Below are positions 15,108 to 15,892 of a stretch of DNA of 15,892 nt, piece after piece. The notes beneath the pieces were generated by a model. The model was given only the letters and a program-made list of their open reading frames with translations. It did no database searches and was not told the origin of the DNA. A program made the translations under genes and the position numbers. Positions within the stretch are counted from its first letter, which is position 1. Each line of letters opens with the position of its first letter. Origin of the DNA: an uncultured Collinsella sp. (GTDB lineage: Bacteria > Actinomycetota > Coriobacteriia > Coriobacteriales > Coriobacteriaceae). The stretch covers positions 1-15,892 of the forward strand of contig CABRWN010000030.1 of NCBI GenBank assembly GCA_902474645.1, written 5' to 3'.

Positions 15108-15823
15108 GCGCCGGCGCTACGCTACTCAAGCTGCAACAGATCGATTTGGAGCTCGCCCGCAACAAGAGCGAACTTGCCAATATGCCGGAGCTCAAGGAGC
15201 TCGCTTCCAAGCGCAAGACCTATGTGAAGCTCAAGTCCGAGATGACCAAGCTCTACGCCCAGCGCAAGGATCTGGACATTGAGCTCGACGATCTCAACAC
15301 CACCGAGATTCAGACCAACAACGCCATCGAGGCTGCCAAGAAGCGCCATGTCGACGGCTCCGACTACCGCGAGGTTCAGGACCTGGAGAATGAACTCGCC
15401 ACCCTGGCCAAGCGTCTGGACAAGATTGAGCACACCCGCAAGGACGTCGTTGTCGCCCATAAGGAGGCGCTCGAGCGCGAGGCCCGCGCGCAGGCAATCA
15501 TCGCCAAGTTCGAGGAGGGCGTGAAGGCCGATACCAAGGCCGCCCGCGCCAAGGCTGCCGACCTTCAGGCTCAGATTGACGCCGCCACTAAAGAGCGCAC
15601 CGCGCTTGCTGCCACGCTGCCGGCCGACGTGCTCACCGACTACGAGCGTCTGCTCAAGCAGTTCCGCGGCCTGGCCGTCGAGACCATCCAGGGCAACATC
15701 CCCACGGTCTGTCACACCGCGCTGCAGGCATCGTCCATGAGCGACCTGAACCACGACGGTAGCGAGATTACGCACTGCCCGTACTGCCACCGCCTCCTGG
15801 TGCTCCCGAGCAAGGAAGCTTAA
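15104..15823 (+). CDS. coiled-coil zinc-ribbon domain protein (HP0958/CT398-like family)
   Basis: The 239-aa product has a long, charged, two-helix coiled coil (about residues 5-185) rich in Lys, Glu and Ala. A C-terminal zinc-ribbon-like segment follows at about 197-232. This matches the C4-type zinc-ribbon family that includes Helicobacter HP0958 and Chlamydia CT398, and that often lies next to Nif3 genes in Actinobacteria. Its role is unknown here; relatives act as chaperone-like adaptors. The ribbon normally has two CXXC pairs. Here the second is intact (Cys225-X2-Cys228 in HCPYCHRLL), but the first has only Cys203, with Pro200 where the other cysteine should be. ATG 15104 is chosen for its AGGAGA (15092-15097) and the ATGA overlap with the Nif3 stop. 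An in-frame TTG at 15068 lacks such a site. Confidence 0.9.
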   Translation: MSAGATLLKLQQIDLELARNKSELANMPELKELASKRKTYVKLKSEMTKLYAQRKDLDIELDDLNTTEIQTNNAIEAAKKRHVDGSDYREVQDLENELATLAKRLDKIEHTRKDVVVAHKEALEREARAQAIIAKFEEGVKADTKAARAKAADLQAQIDAATKERTALAATLPADVLTDYERLLKQFRGLAVETIQGNIPTVCHTALQASSMSDLNHDGSEITHCPYCHRLLVLPSKEA

Positions 15824-15826
15824 ACG

Positions 15827-15892
15827 ATGGCGGCACCCAACAATTCAATACAACTTGAGGGAAATACGATCCTGCTGGGCATTACCGGCGGG
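15827..15892 (+). CDS. coaBC: probable CoaBC flavoprotein, N-terminal 22 codons only
   Basis: Only the first 22 codons are in the window. They read ILLGITGG near the edge, which matches the phosphate-binding start of the phosphopantothenoylcysteine decarboxylase/synthetase (Dfp) flavin fold, usually followed by IAAYK. The bifunctional enzyme would act in coenzyme A synthesis. ATG 15827 is 3 bp after the previous stop, with AAGGAAG at 15812-15818. The first ten or so codons are noticeably more A/T-rich than the neighbours. Other flavoproteins of the same fold (UbiX-like) cannot be excluded from so short a piece. Confidence 0.6.
   Translation, partial: MAAPNNSIQLEGNTILLGITGG

Noticed and set aside
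1..15892. Mobile elements, defence systems, CRISPR arrays, tRNA or rRNA genes
   Set aside because: No transposase, integrase, nuclease or toxin-like product, no spaced direct repeats, and no tRNA-like cloverleaf were seen. The region is continuous conserved housekeeping genes on one strand.

Overview
The window reads as ordinary chromosomal backbone of a GC-rich actinobacterium of the class Coriobacteriia, most likely Collinsella or a close relative. This assignment is an inference from three things: strong G/C preference at third codon positions, Actinobacteria-like protein sequences, and the gene order (M50 protease, scpA, scpB, rluB, cmk, plsC, ispH, DUF512 radical SAM, der, plsY, gpsA). 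All genes lie on the + strand and are packed almost without gaps. I see no tRNA, rRNA, CRISPR array, insertion sequence, prophage gene or replication origin. No gene-free stretch exceeds about 85 bases.

Layout. Bases 1-2981 hold the 3' part of an ABC-F ATPase, a small unknown membrane protein that overlaps it, and a site-2-type M50 metalloprotease. The only real intergenic space (2982-3065) has a 7-bp hairpin and a weak candidate promoter. Bases 3066-5702 hold scpA and scpB (kleisin and winged-helix partners of SMC) and the pseudouridine synthase rluB. Bases 5623-7943 hold cmk (CMP kinase), a PlsC-like acyltransferase and ispH (last step of the MEP isoprenoid pathway). Bases 7946-12426 hold a PDZ/radical SAM/DUF512 protein, the ribosome-assembly GTPase der, plsY and gpsA. 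Bases 12445-15823 hold rpe, a cysteine desulfurase, a Nif3-family dinuclear-metal protein and a coiled-coil zinc-ribbon protein. The first 22 codons of a probable coaBC run off the right edge.

How the genes fit together. GpsA makes glycerol-3-phosphate, PlsY acylates it to lysophosphatidate, and the PlsC-like protein probably adds the second acyl chain, so most of phosphatidate synthesis is here (plsX is not). The cysteine desulfurase could supply sulfur for the [4Fe-4S] clusters of IspH and the radical SAM protein. RluB and Der both act on the large ribosomal subunit, and ScpAB on the chromosome. Many junctions overlap by 4-14 bp or are 2-11 bp apart, which suggests a long co-transcribed housekeeping operon.

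No clearly new multi-gene system is visible. The points most worth a second look are an apparent frameshift in the C-terminal tail of rluB, an HX4E in place of the usual HX4D motif in the PlsC-like protein, a zinc ribbon lacking one of its four cysteines, and the uncharacterised DUF512 radical SAM protein fixed between ispH and der.
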